Assembly: GCA_900544115.1 (NCBI GenBank)
Contig: UQTW01000007.1
Span: forward strand, 1 to 64,000
Reading direction: 5' to 3'
Length of the DNA stretch: 64,000 nt
Source of the DNA: an uncultured Collinsella sp.
GTDB taxonomy: Bacteria; Actinomycetota; Coriobacteriia; Coriobacteriales; Coriobacteriaceae
This document shows positions 45,226 to 53,277 of the stretch, in pieces. Position 1 is the first letter of the stretch; every line of letters begins with the position of its first letter. Below the pieces are notes generated by a model. It made no database searches. It saw only the letters and a program-made list of their open reading frames with translations, and had not been told where the DNA came from. The position numbers and the translations under genes are program-made.

Positions 45226-46436
45226 GCACCCGCGATCTTGTCCAAGAAGCCCTTCACTCGCTCGAGGCCAACAAGGGACGCAGCCTGCTCACCATCCTTG
45301 GCATCGTCATTGGCATCGCCTCGGTCATCGCCATGACTTCGCTCATCGGCGGCATCCAAAACAGCCTGGTCAACAGCCTGGGCCTCAATGCAGCCCGCAT
45401 GGTAGAGATCTATTCGTCCCAAGAACTCACCGATTCGGATGTGGAAAAGCTTCGCAAACTGGTGCCGCAGATTGAGCAGATCGGCATCGTCGATAGCGCC
45501 TATTCCGAGTACAAGGTCGGGGATAAAAGCTATACCGTCATGGCACACGGCGTCGATAGCGACATGCTCGATGCCGTGGGCGCCAGCAAGCTCGTTGCGG
45601 GACGTGTCTATTCACAGGCAGAGTCTCAATCAGGCTCGCGCGTGGCGCTCATCAGCCGCGGCGGCGCCGATCAGCTTTACGGCAACGAACAGGACGCACT
45701 GGGGAAAACCATCAAGGTGTCCAACGGCGAGGTGCAGATTGTAGGCGTGATTGATGGCGGCAGCGACTCCATGGGCTCGCTCACGCTGTATATGCCACGC
45801 GAAACCATCTCCGGCCTGTTTGGCGACGAGAATCCTTCATTTCCCAGCGTGACGGCACTTGCCGCCGAGGGCACAGACATGGACGAGCTCTGCAAGACCA
45901 TCGAGTCTAAGGTGCGCGCGATGAAGGGCATCTCGGAGGATGATGAGTACGACAGCGTATCGGCGACCTCCATGAAAAGCGCCATCGATGCACTCAACTC
46001 GTTTATGGGCGCCTTCTCGCTCATCATGGGCGCTGTCGCCAGTATCTCACTGCTTGTCGGCGGAATCGGCATTATGAATATGATGCTTACCAACGTGACT
46101 GAGCGCATCCGCGAGATCGGTATTCGCCGTGCCTTGGGCGCCAGTCGCCGCGATATCACCGCGCAGTTTTTGGCCGAGTCCTCGGCGCTGTGCGTCACCG
46201 GTGGCCTGCTGGGTGTCCTGATTGGCTATCTGCTGGCCTGGGGCCTCGCGATGTTTGCCGCAGGATCAGGGGTTCTCAACGAGCTCGGTGCCAGTGGGGA
46301 GATCACACCGAGCTTTTCAATCGCCACGGTGCTGCTGGCCTTCGGCGTCTCCGTCGGCATCGGCGTAATCTTTGGCTTCTACCCCGCTCGCCGCGCGGCA
46401 AAGCTCAACCCGGTGGAGTGCCTACGCTACCAGTAA
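45222..46436 (+). CDS. MacB-like ABC transporter permease
   Basis: 404 residues. One N-terminal helix (LLTILGIVIGIASVIAMTSL) is followed by a large extracellular MacB_PCD domain of about 220 residues and three C-terminal helices, including LIMGAVASISLLVGGIGIMN and VLLAFGVSVGIGVIFGF. GFYPARRAAKLNPVECLRYQ ends the FtsX fold. With the adaptor and ATPase it forms a MacAB-like exporter for antimicrobial peptides, lipids or other amphiphiles. The substrate is unknown. The final codons lie in a 21-bp tandem duplication that continues past the stop. Confidence 0.93.
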   Translation: MSTRDLVQEALHSLEANKGRSLLTILGIVIGIASVIAMTSLIGGIQNSLVNSLGLNAARMVEIYSSQELTDSDVEKLRKLVPQIEQIGIVDSAYSEYKVGDKSYTVMAHGVDSDMLDAVGASKLVAGRVYSQAESQSGSRVALISRGGADQLYGNEQDALGKTIKVSNGEVQIVGVIDGGSDSMGSLTLYMPRETISGLFGDENPSFPSVTALAAEGTDMDELCKTIESKVRAMKGISEDDEYDSVSATSMKSAIDALNSFMGAFSLIMGAVASISLLVGGIGIMNMMLTNVTERIREIGIRRALGASRRDITAQFLAESSALCVTGGLLGVLIGYLLAWGLAMFAAGSGVLNELGASGEITPSFSIATVLLAFGVSVGIGVIFGFYPARRAAKLNPVECLRYQ

Positions 46437-46468
46437 GCCACCACCAGCTACCAGTAAGCCACCACCAA
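46427..46468. repeat. 21-bp tandem duplication across the permease stop codon
   Basis: CTACCAGTAAGCCACCACCA occurs at 46427 and again from 46448 with a 21-base period. The second copy repeats the stop codon outside the gene. It is probably slippage or repair scar at a junction. Confidence 0.75.
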
Positions 46469-46469
46469 C

Positions 46470-46538
46470 AAGTTGCGGTGAATTAGGGACTGAATATGCT
46501 ATCTAGCAGCAAAAACAGACACTATTTCACCGCAACTT
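46470..46538. repeat. 69-bp inverted-repeat element, copy B
   Basis: Left arm AAGTTGCGGTGAATTAGGGA and right arm the complement of AAGTTGCGGTGAAATAGT match copy A at 30222-30290 in arm sequence and exact length. It is inserted directly beside the transposase relic at 46558. Confidence 0.8.
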
Positions 46539-46557
46539 ATTGAAGGGCTGTTTGCGC

Positions 46558-46635
46558 CAGTTCTGGGCGTCGTCCTCGAGCTATTGATGGATGACGGGCT
46601 TGTACGGGTCAAGCTTGCTCGGGACGCTCCTCCTC
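46558..46635 (-). pseudogene. Relic of an IS21-family transposase (IstA), N-terminal-region fragment
   Basis: The minus strand translates as SVPSKLDPYKPVIHQ, a TAG stop, then LEDDAQNWRKQ. IstA proteins of IS21 elements have PSKLDPYKPxIxQWLxDD followed by RKQRHTA, so the stop replaces the Trp (TGG to TAG) and the frame is lost right after RKQ. Only about 26 codons remain. No terminal repeats or istB were found nearby. It marks an old insertion at the border between the ABC exporter and the cobalamin operon. Confidence 0.6.
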
Positions 46636-46668
46636 GCGGGCGGGAGGGCGCGCAGGCGCGGCAAGCGC

Positions 46669-47442
46669 CTAGCGCGCGAACTCCCGTAAGAGCGCGTCTT
46701 CCACTTCCCGAAGCGAAAGGGCCCCGCCGCCCTCGGCGGGACGGGTGACCACGATGCAGTGCGCTCCCACGTCGCGCGCGGAGGCGAGCTTCTCGGCCGT
46801 GCCGCCTACGGTTCCCGAGTCCTTGGTCACAAGCCACTGGGCGCCCACCTGCCGAAGCATCGCCTCGTTGAGCTCGCGGGTGAAGGGCCCCTGCATGCCG
46901 ATGACGTGCGACGGCGAAAACCCCGCGTCGATGCACTTCGTTATAGCACTGGGCAGCGGGAGCACGCGCACGAAGAAGCGCTCCGCGAAATCGGCGACGC
47001 GCGTGTAGGGAGCAAGCTCCTTGCTCCCCGTCGTGAGAAGAGCGCGACCCGGGTTCTCGGAGAGAAAGCGCGCCGCGCAGGCGATCGACGCGACCGACAC
47101 GATGCCTTTGGGCAGCGCCTCGACCGGGCGCGCAAGGCGCAGGCATCGTGCACCCACGGCGAGCGAAGCGGCCCGGATGTTGCCGCTTGCGAGCGTAGCG
47201 AAGGGGTGCGTGGCGTCGACAACGATGCGCGCGCCAGAAAGCTCGCACTCCATGTCGGCCTCGTCGAGCCTGCCCGCATGTACCTCGATGCCCGGAAGCT
47301 CGCCCAAAAGCTCGCCTCCGTACTCGGTTGCCGCGTAGGCACGGGCGGGGATGCCCGCCCCGCTCGCCCATTCGCACAGAAGGCGGCCCTCGGTGGTGCC
47401 GGCGAAGATGCGCAGCGCCGGCGCGGATGCGGGCGCCGTCAC
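46669..47442 (-). CDS. cobK: Cobalt-precorrin-6A reductase
   Basis: 257 residues from a GTG at 47442 in a GTGA overlap with the cbiC stop. FAGTTEGRLLCEW (dinucleotide loop), VVDATHPFATLASGN near residue 65 and GPFTRELNEAML later are CobK/CbiJ signatures. It reduces cobalt-precorrin-6A with NAD(P)H. It is the last gene of the operon. A terminator is not obvious in the 200 bases beyond, which hold the transposase relic and the 69-bp element. The symbol cbiJ is equally applicable for the anaerobic pathway. Confidence 0.92.
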   Translation of the reverse strand: MTAPASAPALRIFAGTTEGRLLCEWASGAGIPARAYAATEYGGELLGELPGIEVHAGRLDEADMECELSGARIVVDATHPFATLASGNIRAASLAVGARCLRLARPVEALPKGIVSVASIACAARFLSENPGRALLTTGSKELAPYTRVADFAERFFVRVLPLPSAITKCIDAGFSPSHVIGMQGPFTRELNEAMLRQVGAQWLVTKDSGTVGGTAEKLASARDVGAHCIVVTRPAEGGGALSLREVEDALLREFAR

Positions 47443-48077
47443 TTCGGGCCGCCTGTGCGCGTGATCTGGTAGAGCAGCGCGTTCATAATGGCGGCCGCCA
47501 CGGTCGAGCCGCCCTTGCGACCCCTCGCGACGATGGCCGGCACGCGTCGCGCGAGTAGCTCCTCTTTCGCCTCGACCACGTTCACAAACCCGACCGGCAC
47601 CCCAACGACGAGCGCGGGCGCGATCTTCCCCGCGTCCATGAGCTCGGCGAGGCGCAGAAGTGCTGTGGGAGCGTTGCCGACGGCCACGATGAGCGGACCC
47701 TCGATGCCGCAAGCTTTGTCCATGCTCGCAACGGCGCGAGTCGTGCCCGCGGCACGCGCAGCCGCGGCGACATCAGGGTCGGCCATGTAGCACACGGCCT
47801 TGCAGCCGAGCTTCGCGAGCGCGGACTTGCTTATGCCTGCAAGCGCCATGTTCGTGTCGGTGAGCACCGTGGCCCCTGCGCGCAGTGCGTCGAGCGCACA
47901 GTGCGCGGCGTCATGGGTGAACACGAGAGAATCGGCGTACGAGAAGTCGGCAGTGGTGTGGATGACGCGCTTCACGACGGGCTCTTCGAGCGGCGGGAAC
48001 GTGCCGCCGAGCTCTTCGGTGATGATCTCGAAGCTGCGCCGCTCGATGTCGCCGGGCGCCATCTCCTTGGAATCCAT
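47439..48077 (-). CDS. cbiC: Cobalt-precorrin-8 methylmutase
   Basis: 212 residues. IHTTADFSYADSLVFT contains the active-site His that shifts the C11 methyl to C12. VLTDTNMALAGISK, VGNAPTALLRLAEL and VGVPVGFVNVVEAKEEL are family signatures. It produces cobyrinic-acid-type product from precorrin-8. It starts immediately after the btuR stop (no gap) and overlaps cobK by four bases, so expression is coupled on both sides. Confidence 0.96.
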   Translation of the reverse strand: MDSKEMAPGDIERRSFEIITEELGGTFPPLEEPVVKRVIHTTADFSYADSLVFTHDAAHCALDALRAGATVLTDTNMALAGISKSALAKLGCKAVCYMADPDVAAAARAAGTTRAVASMDKACGIEGPLIVAVGNAPTALLRLAELMDAGKIAPALVVGVPVGFVNVVEAKEELLARRVPAIVARGRKGGSTVAAAIMNALLYQITRTGGPK

Positions 48078-48593
48078 CTAGTACTCCACTCCTTCCCTTG
48101 CACATATCCCCTGCTCGTAGGGATGTTTCTCGCACCGCATCTCGGTTATGTAGTCGGCCTTCTCCACGATCTTGCGGGAAGGCGCGCGCCCGGTGAGCGC
48201 TACTTCGACGCCGCGCGCGGACATATCGAGCGCGCGGTCCACGAGCGCCTCGTCGACAAGCCCCTTCGAAAGCGCGTCGAGCGCCTCGTCGAGCACGAGC
48301 AGTCCCTCTTGCGCGCCCTCGAGCTCGGCGAGCGCAGAAGCGAGGTTCCCATCGTGCAGCTCGCACGTCGCGGCAAGTTCTTCCGACGTCATCGACCAGG
48401 TAAACTTGTCCGACACCTTCCCCGCGAACACGGGCACGCCGAAATGCTCGGCGAGCAGGCGCACCTCCCCGCTTTCGCCGTCTTTCAGGAACTGCACGAC
48501 GACGACGCGGCGGCCTGCAGCGAGCATGCGAAGGGCGAGGCCCATCGCCGCCGTGGTCTTGCCTTTGCCGTCGCCATGATACACGTGGATCAT
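48078..48593 (-). CDS. btuR: Cob(I)yrinic acid a,c-diamide adenosyltransferase
   Basis: 171 residues. The Walker A variant HGDGKGKTTAAMG at residues 6-18 binds ATP in the reversed orientation known for CobA/BtuR, and VVVVQFLKDG and LLVLDEALDALSKGLV are further markers. It attaches the 5'-deoxyadenosyl group to the cobalt. It lies between cbiP and cbiC, with an ATGA overlap with cbiP. The synonyms cobA and cobO are used for the same enzyme. Confidence 0.95.
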   Translation of the reverse strand: MIHVYHGDGKGKTTAAMGLALRMLAAGRRVVVVQFLKDGESGEVRLLAEHFGVPVFAGKVSDKFTWSMTSEELAATCELHDGNLASALAELEGAQEGLLVLDEALDALSKGLVDEALVDRALDMSARGVEVALTGRAPSRKIVEKADYITEMRCEKHPYEQGICAREGVEY

Positions 48594-50089
48594 ACGCCCT
48601 CCTCGATAATGCGGTAGACATACTCCATGTCGAGCGCCCCGCGCACGACGTCGGCCAGGCGGTCAAACTCGCGCGCACGGTGATCGGCCGTGGACGCCGC
48701 GCCCGCAGCACCCACGACGCTCTCGGGCAGGCCGCGCATGCGCGCGAGCGAGCGCGCGAGGGCGAGCGCAACCCCCGGTTCGTCGAACAGGCCGTGGAGA
48801 TAGGTTCCGAACACGTTTCCGCAGGCCGCGCCTTCTGGTTTGCCGCCAATTGTGCCCGCAGGGGCGCAGGAGACGGTCGTTTCGCCGTCGTGAATCTCGT
48901 ACCCGCGCGCCGTCATGCCGTTCCACGCCGAGAACGCGCCTTGGGCGCCCGTGATGCGCAGCTCCGACTGGGCGAGGCGCTTTTCCTCCTTGAACACCGT
49001 ACTTGCAGGGATGAGCCCGAGCCCGCGCGCGGTGCCAGCGCCTTCCCTGCCGTGCGGGTCGGAAAGCTCGTCTCCCAAAAGCTGGTAGCCTCCGCATATG
49101 CCGAGCGCCGGCGTGCCCGCGCCCGAAAGCGCGCGTACACAGGCTCCGATGCCGCTAGCCGCAAGCCAGCGCGCGTCGTCGAGCGTAGTCTTCGAGCCGG
49201 GAAGCACCACCAGGTCGGGTCGGCCCAGATCGGTCGTCGAGGAAACGTAGCGCACGCCCACGCCGGGCACGCGCGAAAGCGGGTCGAAGTCGGTGAAATT
49301 CGACAAATGCGGAAGGCGCACGACGGCGACGTCGATGACGCCGCGCGCCTCGCGGGCAGATAGGCGCGGCGCGAGCGAGTCCTCGTCGTCAAGGTCGAGC
49401 GTAAGATACGGCACGACACCCACGACGGGAACTCCGCACATCTTCTCGAGCGGGGCCAAACCCGGGCGCAGGATTTCCACATCGCCGCGGAACTTGTTTA
49501 CCACAAGCCCCCGCAAAAGCGCGCGGTCCTCGGGCGCAAGGAGCGCGACCGTGCCGTAGAGCTGGGCAAATACCCCGCCCGGGTCGATGTCGCCCGCAAG
49601 CAGCACGGGGGAGGACACGGCGCGCGCGAGCCCCATGTTGACGATGTCATTTTCGGCAAGGTTGATTTCGGCGGGGCTGCCGGCGCCCTCGATGACGATG
49701 ACGTCGTTTTCCTCCGCGAGCGAATCGAACGCCTCCAAAATCTGCGGCATGAGCGCCTTCTTTCGCGCGAAGTAGTCCCTCGCAGCGAAGGCTCCCTGCG
49801 CCTTGCCGGCCACGATGAGCTGGCTTCGGTGGCCGCTTTCAGGCTTGAGCAGGATGGGGTTCATGCGCACGTCGGGCGGGATGCCGCACGCCTCGGCCTG
49901 CATGATCTGGGCGCGCCCCATCTCGAGCCCGTCGGCCGTGACACCGCTGTTGAGTGCCATGTTCTGGCTCTTGAAGGGAGTCACGCGCAGGCCGTCCTGC
50001 GAAAGCACGCGGCACAGCCCCGCCGCAAGCAGGCTCTTCCCCGCGTTCGACATGGTGCCCTGGATCATGATGGGCTTGGCCCTACCCAC
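48590..50089 (-). CDS. cbiP: Cobyric acid synthase (adenosylcobyric acid-forming amidotransferase)
   Basis: 499 residues from GTG 50089, chosen because AAGGAGGT lies eight bases upstream; it overlaps the cobD end by 8 bases. MIQGTMSNAGKSLL near residue 10 is the synthetase P-loop, FKSQNMALNSGVT the CobQ signature, GICGGYQLLG the amidotransferase nucleophile Cys, and GYEIHDGETT the catalytic His. It amidates carboxylates b, d, e and g of adenosylcobyrinic acid a,c-diamide with glutamine. Normal length. cobQ is the aerobic-pathway name. Confidence 0.96.
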   Translation of the reverse strand: MGRAKPIMIQGTMSNAGKSLLAAGLCRVLSQDGLRVTPFKSQNMALNSGVTADGLEMGRAQIMQAEACGIPPDVRMNPILLKPESGHRSQLIVAGKAQGAFAARDYFARKKALMPQILEAFDSLAEENDVIVIEGAGSPAEINLAENDIVNMGLARAVSSPVLLAGDIDPGGVFAQLYGTVALLAPEDRALLRGLVVNKFRGDVEILRPGLAPLEKMCGVPVVGVVPYLTLDLDDEDSLAPRLSAREARGVIDVAVVRLPHLSNFTDFDPLSRVPGVGVRYVSSTTDLGRPDLVVLPGSKTTLDDARWLAASGIGACVRALSGAGTPALGICGGYQLLGDELSDPHGREGAGTARGLGLIPASTVFKEEKRLAQSELRITGAQGAFSAWNGMTARGYEIHDGETTVSCAPAGTIGGKPEGAACGNVFGTYLHGLFDEPGVALALARSLARMRGLPESVVGAAGAASTADHRAREFDRLADVVRGALDMEYVYRIIEEGV

Positions 50090-51305
50090 GGGTATCGACC
50101 TCCTTCGCCAAGCCTCGGCCATCCGCGCCCGCCATAGCGCCGCCGCAAGAAGCGCCGCCCCGTTCGTCGGGTTCGCCTTCGCCCGATGCACCTTCCGCCC
50201 GAAGCGCGCGGCTGAACGCCATCGCAAGCCGGGCGTTCTCCCTGTGCGTGCGCACCGCGACGCGGCACCAGAAACGGGACAGTACCGAAAACGAGTCGCA
50301 CGTGCGGACCAAAACACCCTGATTATACAGGCGCTCGGGGATGTCTTTCGCCGGCGTGCGGACTAAAAGGAAGTTCGCATCCGACGGCACGACGGAAAGC
50401 CCGAGCGAGGAGAGCTCGTGGGAAAGCCACGCTCGCTCGCCCGCCAATACGTCGCGCGTGCGCGAGACGTATTCAACGTCTTCCAGGGCGGCGATGCCCG
50501 CGGCCTCGGCGACCGAGGAGACGGGCCACGCCTGCCCCGCCCGGCGAATCCCCTCGATGAGTTGGGCGTTTCCGCTGATCAGATATCCCAACCGCAACCC
50601 CGCCATTCCGTAGAGCTTGGTGAACGCGGAGAGCACGGCCACATGGCGCGAACACGCGGCGCGTGCGGCCACGCTCCTTTCGCGGGCGTCGGGCGCAAAT
50701 CCGAGGAAGCACTCGTCCACGACAAGCAGCGCGCCCACCTGCTCGCAGCGGCAAGCCGCGGCCTCGATCACGCTGGGGTCGACGAGGCGCCCCGTCGGGT
50801 TGTTCGGATTGCAGAGGTACGCCACGTCTCCCGGCCCCTCGATCGCGCGGGCGAAGGAGGCGGGCACGTCGAAGTCGTCCGCTTCAGAGAGCGGGAACTC
50901 CTGCACGCATGCGCCGTAGTACGATGCCGCCTCAGCATATTCAGAGAACGTCGGCGCGCACACGACGATGCGTTTCGGGCGCACCGCCGCTGCGAGCCGC
51001 CAGATGATGTCGGACGCGCCCGCGCCGCAGACGATAGTATCTTCGGGAATGCCCTGGTCGCGCGCTAGCGCGCGAACGAGGGCGAGGCTTTCCCTATCGG
51101 GGTAGGCGTCGATTCGAGAAAGCGCCTTGCAAGCTGCGGCGACGGCGCGCGGCGAGGGGCCTGCCGGATTCACGTTCACCGAGAAGTCAATGAGGTCGGA
51201 GGCACCCCCTTCGCAAGCGATGCCGAGCGATTGCGCGCTGCCCCCATGCGTGCGGGCGCGCAGGATTCCCCCGGCAGCCCGGGGCGCGGCGTGGTCTTTC
51301 CTCAT
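50082..51305 (-). CDS. cobD: L-threonine-O-3-phosphate decarboxylase
   Basis: 407 residues from ATG 51305, in an ATGA overlap with cbiB. The fold-type I PLP enzyme pattern includes DFSVNVNPAGPSP, YLCNPNNPTGRL, VVDECFLGF and AFTKLYGMAGLRLGYLI, with the PLP lysine in FTKLYG. It makes (R)-1-aminopropan-2-ol phosphate, the linker for CbiB. The resemblance to histidinol-phosphate aminotransferase is expected, and its place next to cbiB decides the role. A Gly/Ala/Glu-rich C-terminal extension of about 35 residues overlaps the cbiP start. Confidence 0.93.
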   Translation of the reverse strand: MRKDHAAPRAAGGILRARTHGGSAQSLGIACEGGASDLIDFSVNVNPAGPSPRAVAAACKALSRIDAYPDRESLALVRALARDQGIPEDTIVCGAGASDIIWRLAAAVRPKRIVVCAPTFSEYAEAASYYGACVQEFPLSEADDFDVPASFARAIEGPGDVAYLCNPNNPTGRLVDPSVIEAAACRCEQVGALLVVDECFLGFAPDARERSVAARAACSRHVAVLSAFTKLYGMAGLRLGYLISGNAQLIEGIRRAGQAWPVSSVAEAAGIAALEDVEYVSRTRDVLAGERAWLSHELSSLGLSVVPSDANFLLVRTPAKDIPERLYNQGVLVRTCDSFSVLSRFWCRVAVRTHRENARLAMAFSRALRAEGASGEGEPDERGGASCGGAMAGADGRGLAKEVDTRG

Positions 51306-52276
51306 GCCATCGCCCCCACGGCGAGTACGACCGCCGCGCGCGCGGCGACGAAGACGACGAGCGCGCATACGGACGCGGCGAGCATGAGCCTTGTCGCCCG
51401 GGCGATGTCGCCCCACTCGATTTCGCGGGACGCGTCGCCTATCGTCGGTTTCTCAACGAGCTTACCGAAATACACCGCGGGTCCTGCCAGGCGCAGTCCG
51501 AGCGCACCCGCGCACGCCGACTCGGTCTGCGCCGCGTTCGGGCTCGCATGGCGACGCCTGTCGCGGCGCCAGATGCGCGCCGCCCCGTGCGCGTCGAGCC
51601 CGACGATCGGGCACACGGCGATCATGAACAGGGCCGATAACCGCGAGGGAATCCAGTTCACCGCATCGTCGAGGCGCGCCGAGGCGCAGCCGAAGTCGAT
51701 GTAGCGCTCGTTTTTGTAGCCCACCATGCTGTCGAGCGTGTTCACCGCCTTGTACGCCATGCCCAAGGGCGCACCCCCGATCATAAGGTAGAAAAGCGGC
51801 GCGATGACGCCGTCGCTCGCGTTCTCCGCCACCGTTTCCACGGCGGCGCGCGCGACGCCCTGCTCGTCGAGAACAGACGTGTCGCGTCCCACGATGAGCC
51901 CGACAGCTTCACGCGCCGCGACAAGGCCGCCCCTCGAGAACGCACGGGCCACGGCCAGGCTCTGGCGGCGCAGCTCGCATGCCGCGAGAATCTGATAGCT
52001 CGCCCATGCCTCGGCCACGAAGCGCAAGCCGGAGTGAACCATGCCGCAAAGATGCAGGATTCCCCAGGTCAAAAGCCCACACGCAAGCGGAAGCGCCACG
52101 GCGAGCACAAGCCCTGCGGCGCGCGTACCCGCGGACGTTTGCGGGAATGCGCCCCGCAGGCGGCCTTCGGCCCACGTGATCGCGCGCCCCATGGCGACGA
52201 CGGGATGGGGAAGCCAGCGCGGGTCGCCGAAGGCAAGGTCGGCCGCGAACCCGGCGGCGACGGCAAGAATCGTCAT
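51302..52276 (-). CDS. cbiB: Adenosylcobinamide-phosphate synthase (membrane protein)
   Basis: 324 residues from ATG 52276, which shares its A with the upstream stop (TGATG). It has four or more membrane segments. FAADLAFGDPRWLPHPVVAMGR at the start (DLxxGDP...HPV) and ETVAENASDGVIAPLFY followed by YKAVNTLDSMVGYKNERY are the CbiB motifs. It joins aminopropanol phosphate to adenosylcobyric acid. It lies between the CobU'-CobC fusion and cobD, whose product it uses. Confidence 0.95.
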   Translation of the reverse strand: MTILAVAAGFAADLAFGDPRWLPHPVVAMGRAITWAEGRLRGAFPQTSAGTRAAGLVLAVALPLACGLLTWGILHLCGMVHSGLRFVAEAWASYQILAACELRRQSLAVARAFSRGGLVAAREAVGLIVGRDTSVLDEQGVARAAVETVAENASDGVIAPLFYLMIGGAPLGMAYKAVNTLDSMVGYKNERYIDFGCASARLDDAVNWIPSRLSALFMIAVCPIVGLDAHGAARIWRRDRRRHASPNAAQTESACAGALGLRLAGPAVYFGKLVEKPTIGDASREIEWGDIARATRLMLAASVCALVVFVAARAAVVLAVGAMA

Positions 52277-53277
52277 CACCGGGCATCGCCCCCCGAAGCG
52301 GGGCGAACGTCGCGAAGGCAGCGCCCATCCCAAGTGGCAGCCCATGCGCCGCCCGGCTCGGTATGCACGTCGAAGTATCCCATTTTCGGGACAGCTAGCT
52401 CGGAGAGCAGCGCTTTCACGGTACCCGCGTGAACGACGAAGACGGCGCGCCCACTCCCCTGGGCGCGCTCCGATTCGCACGCCTCCCGAAACGCCGCGAT
52501 GACGCGGCGGGTGAAATCGCTCTTGCCCTCGCCATGCGGGCAGCGCGTCTCGCACCAGGAGTCTACCCAGGCGCGATAGCGCGCATCCTCTTTAAGCTCG
52601 GCGGCGCTTCGCCCCTCGAAGTCGCCGAAACCCATCTCGCGCAGACCGGGGCACGCCATAAGCTCCGCGTTCGGGAAGAGGATGCGCGCCGTCTGGTCGG
52701 TGCGGGCCATGCCGCTCGTGATAACACGGAACACGTCACGATCGCACGCGAGGTCGCGCAAAGCGCGCTCGCCCGCACTCGACAGGGGCTCGTCGGTGCC
52801 CGCCCCGCTGTAGCGATGGTCTTCCGTGCCCGCCGTGGCACCATGGCGCACGAAGACGACTTCCAAAGGCGCACCCGCGCCCTGCGTCCCTCGAGGTGCA
52901 TCGGCAAGGTTTCCTTTGATGACCTGGGGAATCCCGCACGTCATGCGCACGACGACGTCGGCGCGCGCAGCGAGCGCGCATCCCAGGCGCCCCGCGCGCT
53001 CGCGCCATTGGGCGTCTTCCGCACTCATGGGGACGACCCCCGAGCCGACCAAGGGCAGAATCACTGCGTCGAAGCCGATCAGCCGCTCGAGCGCCCGGTC
53101 AGCGTCGAGCGCGCGTACGAGTTCCTCAGCACGGTATGCGACGCGGCCGGCAAAAGCCGCGGGCACGCCGCCCTCCGCAAGCTGCGCCGCGTCGACGAAA
53201 TCGTCCGCCGCGAACCCGAGTTTTTCGCGCACGAAGGTCCTCTTCCCCGAATGCGCGCCACCTACCACGAGCATCAT
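52276..53277 (-). CDS. Degenerate CobU-like domain fused to alpha-ribazole phosphatase (CobC-like)
   Basis: 333 residues from ATG 53277 (ATGA overlap with cobS; an ATG follows at 53274). Residues 1-125 resemble CobU, with GGAHSGKR in place of GxxxSGKS and a late CGIPQVIKG matching VCGIPVWMKG of the intact CobU at 54038. Walker A lacks its Ser/Thr, and the guanylylated His motif RIxxHR is absent, so this domain is probably not a working kinase/guanylyltransferase. Residues about 133-333 form a histidine phosphatase with FVRHGATAG, ITSGMARTDQTA and VVHAGTV. The phosphatase half would remove the 5'-phosphate of alpha-ribazole or adenosylcobalamin phosphate. Confidence 0.88.
   Translation of the reverse strand: MMLVVGGAHSGKRTFVREKLGFAADDFVDAAQLAEGGVPAAFAGRVAYRAEELVRALDADRALERLIGFDAVILPLVGSGVVPMSAEDAQWRERAGRLGCALAARADVVVRMTCGIPQVIKGNLADAPRGTQGAGAPLEVVFVRHGATAGTEDHRYSGAGTDEPLSSAGERALRDLACDRDVFRVITSGMARTDQTARILFPNAELMACPGLREMGFGDFEGRSAAELKEDARYRAWVDSWCETRCPHGEGKSDFTRRVIAAFREACESERAQGSGRAVFVVHAGTVKALLSELAVPKMGYFDVHTEPGGAWAATWDGRCLRDVRPASGGDAR

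Noticed and set aside
46499..47377. Minus-strand 292-codon frame overlapping cobK
   Set aside because: It is a +1-frame shadow with Arg/Ala-rich low-complexity sequence. The true gene in this interval is cobK, with the DATHPF motif and GTGA coupling.
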